The position numbers and the translations under genes were made by a program. The notes under the pieces are model-generated. The model did not search any database, was not told the origin of the DNA, and saw nothing but the letters and a program-made list of their open reading frames with translations. Positions 1 to 13,108 of a stretch of 64,000 bases of DNA are shown here, one piece after another. Source of the DNA: Pectinophora gossypiella (lineage: Eukaryota; Arthropoda; Insecta; Lepidoptera; Gelechiidae); NCBI RefSeq assembly GCF_024362695.1, contig NW_026063249.1:620001-684000 (forward strand). The letters run 5' to 3'. How positions within the stretch are numbered: position 1 is the stretch's first letter; every line of letters starts with the position of its first letter.

Positions 1-942
1 GGTCATATCGACTTAGAATATCAGCAGATTCGCGAGACAAGCCAGGAATGTACGAAGTCCGGCAGCCTCTAGGAATGCATTGTCGGGAAACGGCAGCTAC
101 TATTCTAACGAACATATCGTAGTTTAGTGGAGCAGGATCTATCCTCAGTAAGAGGCTGTCGACCATCTCGGAATACCTTTCCCAATTAGCTTTGGTGTAG
201 TTGAACCGGCGCCTGAATGGGTAGTTAATCGGCATGACAACAGGCAAGATGGTGCAAGATATTGGTCTATGCTGGGTCCTAGGAATTGGTTGGCAAACAT
301 GTTTTGAGCTTTGAGAGCTGATATTTGGAGATGTGAAAATGAGGTCAGGGTTGTAGCCTCGCTTCCATCGGCCGCTATTAAATGAAGCAGACTGTTTAGC
401 ACTGTGGAGAAGAACTAAGTCGTGTGCGTCGGCCCACTCCTCGACTGCGTACCCATCGGAATCTGTATCGGAGTAACCCCAGGAGGTGTTGCGGCTATTA
501 AAATCGCCGATTACAATTTTAGATGCGTGGTTGTTGAAGTTACCCATCTGGTTGAAGTAAAACGATGTGTTGGGTGGTTTATATATTGATGTAACTGTAC
601 AGATTCCAACGTCCAGCGTAATTGTTTCTATATCGTTATTGAACGAAGTTTCAGCCGATTTAACAGTTGTGCCGGGCCTAACGAAAACAGCACTGCCGTA
701 CTTTGGGTGCGGAATTTCAGCCGTCAAGATCATACCAGGGATGTGAGGTCTTATTTGTGATACGTCGCGGTGCGTCTCCTGGACGCATAAAATGTCACAG
801 TCATTTGTGCTACAAAGTTCGGACAGGATCTCGGACTTATCATTGGAGAATCCTTCTATGTTTATAGATGTTATAATAAGAGCTGGCTCTGGTGATTTCG
901 AATTGTTTGGCCCTGAAAAGGGCCTTTGTTTTTTTCCCTGCA
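1..942 (-). CDS. Non-LTR retrotransposon ORF2, endonuclease domain (partial, runs off left edge)
   Basis: The minus strand is open from an ATG at 942 to the window edge (about 313 codons). The product begins with a short basic leader and then an AP-like endonuclease domain that would nick target DNA to prime reverse transcription. Visible motifs are INIEGFSNDK near the start, CVQETHRD, a run ending GDFNSRNTSWGY, and TQHRPIS, in the normal order for LINE endonucleases of the Jockey/I type. The reverse transcriptase would lie beyond the left edge. The same frame has a stop near 1047. The GC-richer stretch at about 1040-1130 may hold the end of ORF1 in another frame, but I cannot prove this. The clade is uncertain. 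Confidence 0.8.
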
Positions 943-1130
943 TAGGGTCTTTTGTTTGGTCCTGATGAGGACCGATCACATTTGATCGCCATCGTGGTGA
1001 AAGGATCGGCCAGTCTGCGTTACCGACTAAACCGTCCGCAGACTGTTACCAGGGTGCGCCGGGCGCGAGAAAACTTCAATGCGCCGCTCGGGGAGGCTCC
1101 TTTCATGCACCCCCATTTTTTGCGCTATTG

Positions 1131-1899
1131 AAGTTATTCTCATGGTTTATTTTATTGACTTTTCACATAGGTTATTTGAATTTTGTCACCAAATTATTTA
1201 TTGTGCTATGATGGTACTTTAACCAATTGAAAGAATAATGTCAGGCACATTATAAAAAAAAATAAAAATAATAATAGAAGGAATATTGAGACTTTTAGTT
1301 AGTATGTGTCTACCAATACAGTCTTTGTGGTGACTAGTTACTAACCTATATAGTACAAGTATCAGGATACCTAGGCTAAGTATATCTTTAAGTACAGGCT
1401 AATCTCGAGAACTTTCGAATAAATTTGTGCGTGGCACTGGTCATAGTCTTCACGTCTGCTAGAAAGTTACCACCAGTAAAATAGAAACAAAATGTGCCTA
1501 GGGGAAGCCAGGTAGAGTGGCTAGTAGTTTATAATAAATGACGCGAAGTAAGAGTGTCTTGTAACTAATCAAAATGTTGTTTCAACTTGGATGTTCTGGA
1601 TTATTCACAATCATAGTGACGTAAACCTAATTAAAAGAATCTCAGCTTCTTATAATTACAGTTAAGTAACATCAACATGTTAAGTAACCATATCGGTTAC
1701 TACCGGTAGATACTTCAATTAATGCGACTACTGTTAGTTTATTATTCGTAATAACGTACCTAGCGATATCCCGATACTATCGAGTTAGTGTAATTCCATG
1801 ATCTCTGTCTACCCCAATGTGGCCTTACGTATTCTACATTATAAAGCGATCTAATCTCTTTGATTAAACGCCTGTTGTGTGTCTTATGATTATCGATTT
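1131..1899. other. AT-rich sequence, nothing recognised
   Basis: No reading frame of note, no RNA gene and no clear repeat. It may include the 5' UTR of the element to the left. Confidence 0.5.
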
Positions 1900-2190
1900 C
1901 TGCTACTTCTTCTTATATCGTGAGGGTTGTGAGGTGAATTACCAACCTCATCAACCCTGGTGTTAGGGTTATTATTGGGCCGTCAAGGGCCCCTGACATG
2001 ACTCATGTAACGACTGCTTAATTAAATTGGCAAGCAGTAACTGGGACCAACGGTTTATCTTGCTTTCCGACAATTGGGTGGTTAGCCTGTGGCGTCCTAA
2101 CTAAGCTGGGGATCACAAAGTGGGTTTTGTGATGTGTCCCCACAGGGATTCGAACCCGGGACCAACCTCAACCTCTCGATCATGGAGGCC
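1900..2190 (-). repeat. Lepidopteran SINE/MITE-like interspersed repeat with tRNA-type B box
   Basis: This block contains phrases I recognise as recurrent in moth and butterfly genomes (ACCAACCTCATCAACCCTGG, GGGACCAACGG and CTTTCCGA). At about 2143-2163 the minus strand reads GGTCCCGGGTTCGAATCCC, a good pol III B box. This fits a tRNA-derived SINE or a composite with one. The ends were not defined. Confidence 0.55.
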
Positions 2191-3873
2191 GATTTCTGCT
2201 TATTATCAATGTTCTCTATTTTTCTAGTACTTAAAAATATTAATATACCTATCTTAAACGTCGTATGTAATACTGTCCACTGCAAGATAGTTATGAGGCG
2301 GTATACCAAAAATTTAAGATTTATAAATACAATATGTTATCTAACCGTCAGACCAATAATTTTTATGTGATCGAAAGGTTTGATGTTATAAATTGCGGTT
2401 AAATACCTAAGGAATATTATCCAAATAAGCACTTAAGTTTGAGGGCATTTTAGTGATTCAAAAACGAACTTGTAATGATTATAAAAAAAAGAGCTATTAG
2501 AATGTATGGTAAACCTGGAATGCAACAATATATGTATACAATACAATTATTCGTTATTGAACCAAAACAAGACTTATCAATACGCGGCAATTGGCGACCT
2601 TATCGATATAATAATAATAATTTCTTATATGTGTATAAGTCGTAAATGATGATATTAGTCGATTAAGTTTAACGTAATACCTATCACATAATAATTACTC
2701 GAATATGCGACAGAAGAATATGTGTAGGTACCTAGAATTATATTTATTTGTATGTTTCATAAACATAACAAGCGAAAAGTGGGTATTTGCATACTATACA
2801 CCTCTGCTCACCCTTTCGGGGATACAAGCGTGATGCTCTGTTATGTGCTTTATTCATTGTAACTTTAATTTTAAAATCAGTTAGTTAAAAGGTTAATTGG
2901 GCATTACATTATTTATCAGGGATTCCCAATATTTGTATTATTACAGTTATTACAACCATAATTATTAGGGTACAATTATTTACACTTGTTTTATCCAATT
3001 ACAATGACAGCTACTTATCGACCACTACTTTCGGACGGCGATATAATTCACCACTTAACATTATTAATTAGACCAGAGCTTTGTTCGAATGAGGCTCGGT
3101 TAGACGTGTGTACTTGGTTCATCATACGACGGCTCCCAACTAATTGGGAATATAATCTTAATTCAGTTCTCTTTTATTTTAGTTGTATAGCGAAATATAT
3201 GTAGACAAACATAATAATATGCTTACGACAGCGATTATGCAGTAGGTTCCGTGAAACCTACAGGTTTCACAGAAAAGCCGAAAGTACTATAGTTCAGTAT
3301 TGGATACCACACCAGTTATATATGTCATGTCCGTATGCAAGTGTCAGAAAAAATGGAACAAGTTCAGTATCTCTAGGTATTCAAATTTAAAGTTGAATAA
3401 CATATTTCTTTTAATTAAAAGGTGCTCCTAATTAAATTATAGTGTTAGTGTATTATAGTATTCTGTAGTTCTTATTTAAATCCAAGTGATTAGTTTTGTA
3501 ATCATTTAATGTGGGGTTCCGTTAAAAGGGAAAGTTGTTCCGAACTCTACAAGATGTTGAAAATAAACACAAGTAAGAAAGAATACTTACAGTCATCTTA
3601 GCAATTACAGAAACATAAAAGAAGTACATTATGTAATTAATACTTGTTATTTATTTGATGATAATACTTATCAATTTAATTATCCGATATTTTGTTTCGG
3701 AAGAGGCAAAAATTAATTTATTGCAAATTATTAAAGCATACTTTATAGTATACCTACTCAAGTATACTCTTACTAATTACATGGGAACCGATTACGGTTT
3801 ATACTAATTTATAATAGATATACTTAATACCCTGACTCTATTCAGTAAATAACCTGCAAATATAGAAATCGTT
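2191..3873. other. AT-rich spacer with a short SINE-like tail fragment
   Basis: Mostly featureless AT-rich DNA. Around 2795-2850 the text ACACCTCTGCTCACCC...TTTCGGGGATACAAG resembles a common lepidopteran interspersed repeat tail. No credible gene was seen; the two short ORFs here lack any recognisable domain. Confidence 0.45.
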
Positions 3874-4095
3874 AGCAGATAATTTTACAGACTGACCAAT
3901 TTTAAGGGTCAACAGATAATTTTACAGACTGACCAATTTTAAGGGTCAACAGATAACTTGACAGACTGGCCAATTTCAAGGGTCAACAGGTAATTTCACC
4001 AACTGACCAATTTCAAGGGTCAACAAATAATTTAACAGACTAACCAATTTCAAGGGTCAACAGATAATTTTACAGACTGACCAATTTTAAGGGTC
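3874..4095. repeat. 37-bp minisatellite, 6 copies
   Basis: Six head-to-tail copies of a 37-bp unit (AACAGATAA...ACAGACTGACC...AAGGGTC) at 3874, 3911, 3948, 3985, 4022 and 4059. The core CAATTTCAAGG is shared with the 60-bp and 91-bp repeats at 4221-4495 and 20050-20505, so these arrays look like divergent parts of one satellite-like locus. Confidence 0.9.
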
Positions 4096-4220
4096 AACAG
4101 GTACCAATGCAATGCCATGATTTAACTGACAAATTGCCGAGTAAGACAGAACTGGTCTATGCAATGAGACAATAAATATAATAAGTGGTAGCAGTATAAA
4201 TTATAAACTGTTTATTATTA

Positions 4221-4495
4221 GAATCAGAATTATTACCAGCGATTATCCTTCGGTACTTGTCAATTTCAAGGACAAGTATAGAATCAGAATATTCACCAGC
4301 GATTATCCTTCGGTACTTGTCAATTTCAAGGACAAGCATAGAATCAGAATATTCACCAGCGACTATCCTTCGGTACTTGTCAATTTCAAGGACAAGTATA
4401 GGATTACAGTGATCACCAAGGATCATACTTAGGTACTTGTCAATTTCAAGGACGAGTATTAGGAACTGACTAATTTCAAGGGTCAGTAATAAGCT
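4221..4495. repeat. 60-bp minisatellite grading into a 91-bp unit
   Basis: Units start at 4221, 4281, 4341 and 4401 with a 60-bp period (...TTGTCAATTTCAAGGACAAG...). The last unit continues into the longer 91-bp form (GGAACTGACTAATTTCAAGG...AATAAGCT), where the LTR element begins. The array resumes at 20050 on the far side of that element. The minus-strand frame through it (repeating LVLEIDKYRRI) is open because 60 is divisible by 3; I do not treat it as a gene. Confidence 0.9.
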
Positions 4496-4630
4496 TGTAG
4501 TGTGTACCTCCACACCTATGTTATATACATATCTGTGTTATATATCATATCCAACGACAGACAATAAACGACCGTCTTAGAAGACACACGTCTCTTATTT
4601 AACTCCACAACTCCAGCGTCCCACAGTGCA
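4496..4630 (+). repeat. 5' LTR
   Basis: A TG...CA bounded 135-bp repeat. It contains a TATA-like AT-rich stretch (TATATACATATC, TATATATCATATCC) and AATAAA at about 4563, so promoter and polyadenylation functions are plausible. Confidence 0.85.
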
Positions 4631-4648
4631 TGGCGACCCTGCCAGTGC
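4631..4648 (+). other. Probable tRNA primer-binding site
   Basis: TGGCGACCCTGCCAGTG starts at the base after the 5' LTR. TGG is the complement of a tRNA CCA end, and this position is standard for minus-strand priming. The tRNA was not identified. Confidence 0.6.
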
Positions 4649-6438
4649 TGCCTTACGTACGGCGGCGCTGCGCACGAGTTACAATAGTGAAATGTGCGAG
4701 TAAAAAGGACTTACAAAATATAATATATTTAAAATAGTATATACTAAAAGAAAAAAAAATATGGGACCCACAAAGAACAATTTGAAAATATACTTAGTGC
4801 ACTTAAAATTAAGTTTAATACATAAGATAATATAGGATATTAATACTTTAAATTACGTAAAATAAAATAACATAGCTACTAATCAAGAAAATAAATATAA
4901 TGATCGGCGTTAAAATACCAAATAAATACAAGAAGATTTGGACATCTGGCGAAAATTAAATAAATATAATAAGTAAAAATGTGGTGCGGTAATCAACTTA
5001 TGGTTATGGAAGATGGAATTAAGGAAGAACAGAGAGCCATCCAGCGGAGTATTGTTCGAGTCGGATATAAGAGGAGATAAGATGCAGGCAGCCGGGTGAT
5101 GGTGTAGATGGTGTCTGATGAGGAGGCAGCCGGGAGTTGTGCGAAATCATCGGCTTGCGAGTTTGTCATTACGGAAAAGTGGTTAACAACATTTTATAAA
5201 TTCGGTTCAGATGCGGCTACCACATTATTTTAAATTTTATCAAGAATGAAGAAGAGGTATTTACGATTTATTTTAAAAATATATGAAAGTGACTCTTGGT
5301 TTGAAAATCACTACTATTATCGAACATTTTTTTTAACTCACTTAGTAAAATATGATGTAATGTTTGTTTAAGCTTGAAGTTAATCGAATTATTTTTAAGC
5401 ATTTATCAAATTAATCTAAAAAGGTGCGCACCTGACCCTATTAAGGGCATTTGAAGACTATTTTGCTTTGCATATTCATATTATCATTTCTTATATTTAA
5501 ATATAAGTCTAATACGTACTATAAGCCTTCGTGCTTAGCGTTTATAATAACAATGCATAGTTTTAATTCATAACGTTATTAAAATTTTATGCTATTACTA
5601 TCTAAATATAAATCTATATTTCGTTAATAATTGTACTTATATGTATCTTCTCAACTCATTTTATTTTCAAAAAATTGGAAACTCCATTCGAATATATTTT
5701 ACTTTACGATTTGAGGATTTGTTTGTTTTTTTTGTAGGCGGTTTAAAAAAAAATATATAGAATTAACAATCGTTAAACGTTAATAAATATATACACGTAG
5801 TACGGAATTACTTTCAAAACATAAACTACAGAATTGAATATTTTAACATAATTATGACTGTATTATTTTTCTCTCTATCTCAATTACGATAATTTACGAA
5901 GTCATACCAATTAACTACCAATTAGCAGTGGAATAAGTAATAAAAGAAAAAGCTTTATCAATTTATGATCACTTGTGCAATCTTGTGTTTTAAGTTACAG
6001 GCTAACAGTATTTCCTGAAAAGGTAAGTGTAAACAGTAGATATTCAGCAGCTCATCATTTTGTTTAGAATTGGCATTTTCATTTATAAGTGACGATTATT
6101 AAATGTTATCAAAAATATATTATTATTAACATATTATATAATTTAAGTGACTAAATAAATAACTATTTAGCAAACATAGATTTCATTCAATCTAATTCGT
6201 AATGAAGTAAATAATTTCAATATGTTGTTATTTCATACAATGTTTAATGATTATTATTTTAGTAGCGAATATTAATAGAAACAATATAAAAACATTCCTA
6301 ATTTTCCATACAACTACTACTATTGGGAGCTATCCAGTATTTTCTGATTCACAGTTAAAATTGTAGATATAAACAAATCTATTATGTAAACTTAAACATG
6401 ACGAATAGATAAATTCTATTTCACTTTATTACATTAAA
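4649..6438. other. LTR element interior, non-coding
   Basis: AT-rich sequence with no long frame. A somewhat GC-richer patch at about 4950-5210 might be a packaging or leader region, but nothing proves this. Confidence 0.5.
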
Positions 6439-6469
6439 TCCATACTAATATTATAAATGCGAAAGTAAC

Positions 6470-6522
<53 letters not shown>

Positions 6523-7400
6523 TACTCTTTCACGCCTAAACGGCTCAACGGATTTTGATGAAATTTGGTATGGTGATAGATGATAACCTAGAAATGGTCA
6601 TAGGCTATAAATAATCACGCCATCGTTCTTAGGGGGTAGGCAGTTGGCAGATAACTAAATTGATTTAGTGATTTGTAGTCGTTTTTGTTGGGACTTTTGC
6701 TCTTTCACGTCTAAACGGCTGAACGGATTTTAATGAAATTTAGTAAGGTAATAGTTGGTTATCTAAAAACGGTTGTACGAGCAAATTGATCACGTCATCG
6801 TACTTAGGGGGTAGGAAGTAGGCAGAAAACTGAATTGAGTTAGTGATTTTTTTATAGTTTTTGCTGGGAGTTTTGTCTATCATGCCTAAACGGCTCAACG
6901 GATTTTGATGAAATTTAGTTAGCTGATAGATAGTAATCTAGAAAAGGATATGGCCTATTAATATTTATGCTATCGTACTTAAGGCGTAGGCAGTAGACAG
7001 AAAACTAGGTTAGTGATTTTTAATTGTTTGTTTTAAAAGTTTGCCTCATTCACGCCTTAACGTCTGAACGGAATTTTATAAGACTTGGTTAATTTAAAGA
7101 TAGGATCTTAGGCACGGACACAGGCTACTTTTTATGGCGGGAAAATACCTCATTCCCGCGGAAATCTAGATTTCGTGATCGTGTCAAGAAGCGCATGACG
7201 CCATAGCTACTGGAATGATTTCGATGTTTTTTTTTTAAACTGAGTGACCTCAAGTTAGTATTTGATCACTTTTCTAACTTAGAGGGTAGGTAGGCGCCAT
7301 AATTTAGGGAATTTATGATAAAATTTTGATGCAACTGTCTTTATTAAACAGTTATATCTCATTCCTACAGGAACCTACACATAGCTATAGCTAGCTATCT
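6439..7400 (+). mobile_element. Helitron-like element, 5' fragment with (CTGT)n
   Basis: Begins TCCATACTAATATTATAAATG, the usual lepidopteran Helitron 5' end, followed by a (CTGT) microsatellite at about 6472-6522. It then has several degenerate repeats of a module containing CGCCTAAACGGCTCAACGGA and TTTTGATGAAATTT (for example near 6533, 6709 and 6884). No CTAG 3' end was found before the next copy starts at 7737, so the 3' part seems lost and the right border is approximate. Confidence 0.65.
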
Positions 7401-7736
7401 ATTAACATTAAAACTCTTTCTAGAATCACATTACGCCAATTAATTGATCTGATTTGTATAAGTTTTTTTATTCAACTGACTGTTACATTACATACAGATA
7501 AAATCTAATTACTTACACCACATAATTAATATAGAACTACATGACTAGCTACGCTTTAAACTTGAGGAGGTAATTCGATAGACATTTATACGAACTTTAA
7601 GCCCAATCAATCAATCAATCAATCATAGTAATAAGGTAATACTCATTTTAGACAAAGAAACGGATAGGTAATCAGTTCGTCAACGAAATTATAACACCTA
7701 CACTTAGTTTGTTTACTATTTAACGAGGGAAAATAA

Positions 7737-9065
7737 TCCTTACTAATATTATAAATGCGAAAGTAACTCTGTCTGTCTGTCTGTCTGTTACGCTTTCCCG
7801 CTTAAACCTCTCAACCGATTTTGATTAAATTTGGCACAGACAATCTTTAGACCCTGAGAAAGAAAATAGGATACCTTTTATTGCGAAAAGAAGGGACGAA
7901 GAGATTGAAATAGGGGTTGAAAGTTTGTATGGGATATTTTAATTTTAAAATATAAATCCATGAAACTTTATATTTAAGCACTTGATAAAAAATAATTAAA
8001 CATTTGTTCTAGCGTTGCTGAAATTTCGACCAGTGAGGGGGTGAAATGAGGGTTGAAAGTTTGTATGGGAGTTCGTCATTTTTGGGGATAAAACCACGAA
8101 ACTTTATATTTAGGTACTTGATAAGAAATAAAAAAACAATTTGTTAAAGCGTTTTTGAAAATTCGATCTTTGAGGGGATGAAATAGGTGTTGAAATTTTT
8201 TATGAGGTTCGTCATTTTTCAAGATAAAAATATTAAATTTTGTGTTTAGGCACTAAATAACAAACAAAAAATCGTTTGTTCAAGCATTTTGAAATTTTTA
8301 CCAGTATGGGGGTGAAATACGGGTTGAATGTTTGTATGGGTATTCGTCATTTTTGAAGATAAAACCATGAAACTTGGTACGTAGGTCTCTTAGGATGTGC
8401 AGAGTTTTTCCGGATACAAACGGATTTTCCGAAATTCGAACGGAACGGAACGGATTCGGAACGGGAACTACGAAGCCAAACTTTTTGTATACAAAATATT
8501 AACCACTGAACCTAGGAACATGATATTTAGTAGTTTTGGGTGTATCAAGTTAAAAAAATTTGGCTTTTGTAGATAAAGTTCCTTTTAACGAATACTCTGC
8601 ATCGCCGCCACTGCCGTCGGTCGTCGTTCGTCGTCGCGCACATTCGCCGAAGTGTGGCGGCAGTCAACGGCGCTGTCTTGTGGTGGGGGAGCGCACGTGG
8701 TGTATACGTGGCCTGCTCGCGAGTGTCGAGTCCAAACAATTTCTACATTTTAACAAATAATAACAAAATAGCAAACGTTGTGTACAAAAAAGTTTTAAAT
8801 TAGGTCATTTTAAAATATTTTTGTACACAACGTGACGCTGACCCCTGTAAGTGTTCTGGGCATAAGGGACCGATAAATATTCCTAGGTAATTTCTGCCAC
8901 TCAATGGAATACATAGGTACTTTATAACGACTGTAAACAGATATTTTTTATTTTTTTTAAATATACCTACTTACTCTCTTTTAATGACATGCTATACCGT
9001 TCCTTTTATATAATCCTTAATATTCAAATTATAAGTACGCAGACGAAGTCGCGGGTACCAGCTAG
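7737..9065 (+). mobile_element. Non-autonomous Helitron-like element
   Basis: Starts TCCTTACTAATATTATAAATG with a short (CTGT) run. It ends with a hairpin-forming GCAGACGAAGTCGCGGG and then CTAG at 9062-9065, followed by T. It carries no Rep/helicase and must be mobilised in trans. The interior has diverged tandem modules (GTTGAAAGTTTGTATGGG...). A GC-rich stretch at about 8590-8730 is unlike the rest and may be a captured host segment. Confidence 0.7.
8773..8834. repeat. Inverted repeat inside the Helitron
   Basis: AACGTTGTGTACAAAAA at about 8773 is mirrored by TTTTTGTACACAACGT ending at about 8832, giving a ~16-bp stem with a ~30-nt loop just downstream of the GC-rich patch. It could be the end of a small insertion. 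Confidence 0.55.
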
Positions 9066-10479
9066 TAATATTATATACGTTATTTCGTGATTGATTATTA
9101 ACTTATTCATAAATTAATACTTTTACTACAGAAAACCATAAGTAGATAACTTGATCTATTAATTAAACACGTGAATAAAACGCATGAAGAACTTTAGGAA
9201 ACAATAAAACTATTAAGCAGGTTAAAGTCGTAAAATTAGAAATAAAACATGATAAGTAGGTACAATGGTACAAAAATATAAATCATCGTTTATCATTCTG
9301 CTTAAAGCGTCACTGGATACTTGTTATTGCAATAGAACAATTCGCTTACGTTGCAGTTGTATGCAAGATAGTTGCATAGAAGCTCGAATAGCTGGTTGAT
9401 TAAAATAGCCCTGCAAATGGCTACACGTTACAGGTTCGATTCCTGTTCACAGTCAATAATTTAATTATTATTTTTGATCAGTGTCGTTCATTCTTTCAGC
9501 TCTTCATTTTAGAGAACAGTTACTTTTTCTAGTTAAATGTTTCCACTTAAAGAATTATTTCAATTAAGTAGTTGATTTTGTTATCCATTAATATTCTGTA
9601 AAAATATAGGTTCACTTCGAACTGAGCAGCATTATCAAATTCATAAGTCAGGACAAGAAGGTCTACAAGTAAGAATATATCAGTTTAGTATGTATTGTAT
9701 TATGTACAATAACTCACCAGTATAAAGGATAGAGCTTAGTAACGTCGCAATTTGATTTTAGCTGACGATCTCAAATATTTCTACTTCGCTCCAGCTCAAG
9801 TAACTGGGAACGTAATTATGATGTGTAAACGTGATCAGTAGATAATATATATATAATATTTAAATATTTTTTAGATTTGAATGTTTATTGTGTATATTTA
9901 GTAGGTACCGTTCGTCCTTTTGATTAGTAGAGACGCGTATCCAATGTAGGAATGTTAATGTTTTTAAACAAAAGAATCATTTTCATGCGAAAAAAAAAAC
10001 GTATGTAGTAAGTGGAATTATAAAAAAAAATGCTTTAGTTAGCATCGTGAAATGACTTAAAAATGTTATTAACACTTTGGTAGATAAGCTTACGTAAGCA
10101 ACTGGACTGATCACCCAAATGCAACACGAATGTTTTGTTAGCCAAAGCGTTATTTAAAATTAATGGAATGAATGTATTGAAAAAAGTTATGATATGAAAT
10201 TGAAAGCTCAAAATAGGAATGAGAGTAAAACGTAAAAAGAAAGTAAGTAATATCAATATGCGGTACACGTATGAGGTACATAGGGTTCAGGTCCTTCTGT
10301 TTGTCACAGTGTGAACGAGCTTCCTCTGAGAATGCTGTTGGAGACCTTTATGTAGTTGTCTTAATTCTGACTCTATAGATAATACATTGTGGGTCAGATC
10401 CTTCCATTCGATCATGGTGTAATCGAGTATTCTCCGTGAGATAAGTTGGTGTCCAAATGAGACTTAAAAATGACCACAA
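9066..10479. other. LTR element interior with a weak tRNA-like stretch
   Basis: AT-rich and without a gene. At about 9388-9455 there is an A-box-like TAGCTGGTTGA and a B-box-like ACAGGTTCGATTCCTGT with a complementary T-stem, but no matching acceptor stem. This suggests a SINE head or decayed tRNA rather than a functional tRNA. Confidence 0.4.
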
Positions 10480-10598
10480 TCTATACTTATAATAAATCTG
10501 TAGAGAGGTCAATTCTGTACATTAAATATTTTTTCAAAATAACTATCAGGGGGTGATAAGTGATCGATACTGATGCCAAAAATGCAATCAGTAAAATT

Positions 10599-10659
<61 letters not shown>

Positions 10660-12626
10660 ATGTTCCTTATAGAAACAAAAACTACTGGACGGATTTTAAT
10701 GAAACTTGGTACAATTATTCTTCACACTCCTGGACAGGTCATAGTATACTTTTCATCACGCTACAATCAATAGGAGCAGAGTAGTGAAGGGAAATCCTTT
10801 TGTATGAAAAACCTAAACCACTCAAGTTAGACTTTTGAAATTTGGCATGCAGGTACCTTAGATAACGTAGAGGTGCATTAAGAAAGGAATTCCCGAAATT
10901 CCCACGGGAACGGGAATTAGCGGGAAAATCCTTTTGTATGAAAAATCTAAACCACTCAAGTTAGACTTTTGAAATTTGGCATGCAGGTACCTTAGATAAC
11001 GTAGAGGTGCACTAAGAAAGGAATTCCCGAAATTCCCACGGGAACGGGAATTAGCGGAAAAATATTTTTGTATGAAAAATCTAAACCATTCAAGTTAGAT
11101 GTTTGAAATTTGTCATGCAGGTACCTTAGATACCGTAGAGGTGTACTAAGAAAGGAATTCCCGAAATTCCCACGGGAACGGGAATTAGCGGGAAAATCCT
11201 TTTGTATGAAAAATCTAAACCACTCAAGTTAGACGTTTGAAATTTGGCATGCAGGTACCATAGGTACCGTAGAGGTGCACTAAGAAAGGAATTCCCAAAA
11301 TTCTCACGGGAACGGGAATTAGCGGGAAATACCTTTTGTATGAAAAATCTAAACCACTCAAGTTAGACATTTGAAATTTAGCATGCAGATACCTTAGGTA
11401 CCGTGGAGGTGCACTAAGAAAGGAATTCCCGAAATTCTCACGAGAACGGGAATTAGCGGGAAAATCCTTTTGTATGAAAAACTAAACCATTCAAGTTAGA
11501 CGTTTGAAATTTGTCATGCAGGTACCTTAGGTACCGTGGAGGTGCACTAAGAAAGGAATTCCCGAAATTCCCACGGGAACGGGAATTAACGGGAAAATCC
11601 TTTTGTATGAAAAATCTAAACCATTCAAGTAAGATGTTTAAAATTTGGCACGCAGGTACCTTAGACACCGTAGAGGTGTACTAAGAAATGAATTCCCGAA
11701 ATTCCCACGGGAACGGGAATTAGCGGGAAAATCCTTTTTTATGAAAAATCTAAACCACTCAAGTTAGACGTTTGAAATTTGGCATGCAGGTACTTTAGTA
11801 AACTTAAAGCTTAGTTGCAACAGGATATTACAAAATTCCCACGGGAACGGTAGTTAGCGGGAAAAAACATTTGTATGAAAAAATCAAATCTAAATAAAAG
11901 GAGAAACTGACTGACTCAGTGACTGACATATCAACGCATAGCCTGAACGGCTAAATGTAGGCATTTGAAATTTGGAAGGGACATAGCTTAGGTACCGTAG
12001 AGGTGCACTAAGAAAGGAATTCCCGGAATTCCCACGGGAACGGAAATTAGCGGGAAAATCCTTTTGTATGAAAAATCTAAACCGCTTAAGTTAGACGCTT
12101 GAAATTTGGCATGCAGGTACCTTAGTTAACTTAAACCTTAGTTGCAACAGGATATTGCAAAATTCCCACGGAAACGGGAGTTAGCGGGAAAAAAACATTT
12201 GTATGAAAAAATCGAAACCGCGTAAGATAGATGTTTTCAATTCAATTCAATTAAATTATTTATTGCATTCCATGTAGTACAATGGGGTGTTACATAGGCA
12301 TAGGAACTAAAACATGGACCCTGTAGGGCACAGCAACGTTGAAGGGAAGAGAGGAAGTGTGTATTAAAATTAAAACTCAATGAACAATCAATTAAAAAAA
12401 AATCAATTCAATCAATTGATTCAATCTGCATGCATGCATACCTTAGTAAATATAAAGTTTATTTTTGGCTGTATTTTGAAAAATGGGAGTTATTGGGAAA
12501 AAAATTGTATGAAAAAATCTAAACTGCATAAGTTAGATGCTTGAAATTTGATATGCACTCCCACACACACAAAGATCTCTCTCTTATATAACACGCCACG
12601 CGGACGAAGTCGCGGGCAAAAGCTAG
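10480..12626 (+). mobile_element. Helitron-like element, copy B, with ~134-bp internal repeats
   Basis: Starts TCTATACTTATAATAAATC and ends with ACGCGGACGAAGTCGCGGGC then CTAG at 12623-12626, inserted next to a T. It has a (CTGT) run at about 10604-10660, then about nine tandem ~134-bp units containing CCTTTTGTATGAAAAA, CATGCAGGTACC and the dyad GAATTCCCGAAATTCCC/ACGGGAACGGGAATT. Near 12238 it contains a non-LTR-like tail (AATTCAATTAAATTATTTAT...), present in all sister copies and therefore ancestral. Non-coding. The short CLSVCLSV frames are translated microsatellite. Confidence 0.8.
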
Positions 12627-13108
12627 TTGTAAATAAGGATGTGCGTACAATCCATATTGAGCACTATGTTGCCAATAAATGAATGAAAAATTATATTAAA
12701 TGAAAGAAGAGTACCTCATATAAATATATTATTATAAAAAATGAATAAATATAATACGAGTAAGTAGCCGGCTACTCAAAATAAAATACCAAAGGGATGG
12801 TATTAAGTGTACCGATATTACATTAAAAGGTTTTGATAGGAATCATTAAAAGGGATTTGGAAGTTGTTTTTGTTAGTTGTGTGTGTTGGTTGTTGTGTGA
12901 GTTGGTTGTAGGATACTGCATTAGAAGGAGAGGCTGTGCAAGTTGCGATAATGCATAAAGTAGCGATAAAGAAGTATTAAGTAAATAATGAATATTAAAA
13001 ATGAAAGAAAAAAGTTGAATAAGCAGCAAGGGACAGAATAAGAGAAATGTTTAAAATGAAAAAGTGTTCAATCTGATTTTAGATTTGACAAAATAAATTT
13101 ATAGATCA
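12627..13108. other. Spacer between two inverted Helitron copies
   Basis: About 480 bp of AT-rich sequence separating copies B (plus) and E (minus). No gene was seen. Confidence 0.5.

Noticed and set aside
2100..2180. Functional tRNA gene on the minus strand
   Set aside because: Good B box but no cloverleaf or acceptor pairing; better explained as SINE-derived.
4157..4513. 118-codon minus-strand frame with repeated LVLEIDKYRRI
   Set aside because: Open only because the 60-bp satellite unit is a multiple of three; no start context, and it runs into the LTR.
10560..10784. Short ORFs with CLSVCLSV repeats (also near 18.9, 23.4 and 43.3 kb)
   Set aside because: They are translated (CTGT)n microsatellite plus the conserved 5' part of the Helitrons, present in each copy on whichever strand the element lies.
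11453..11668. ORFs of about 71-79 codons inside Helitron tandem repeats (also 22429-22644 and 42070-42306)
   Set aside because: Same phrase (NSRSRGNFGNSFLSAP) from the ~134-bp repeat; identical text on opposite strands shows it follows the repeat, not a gene.
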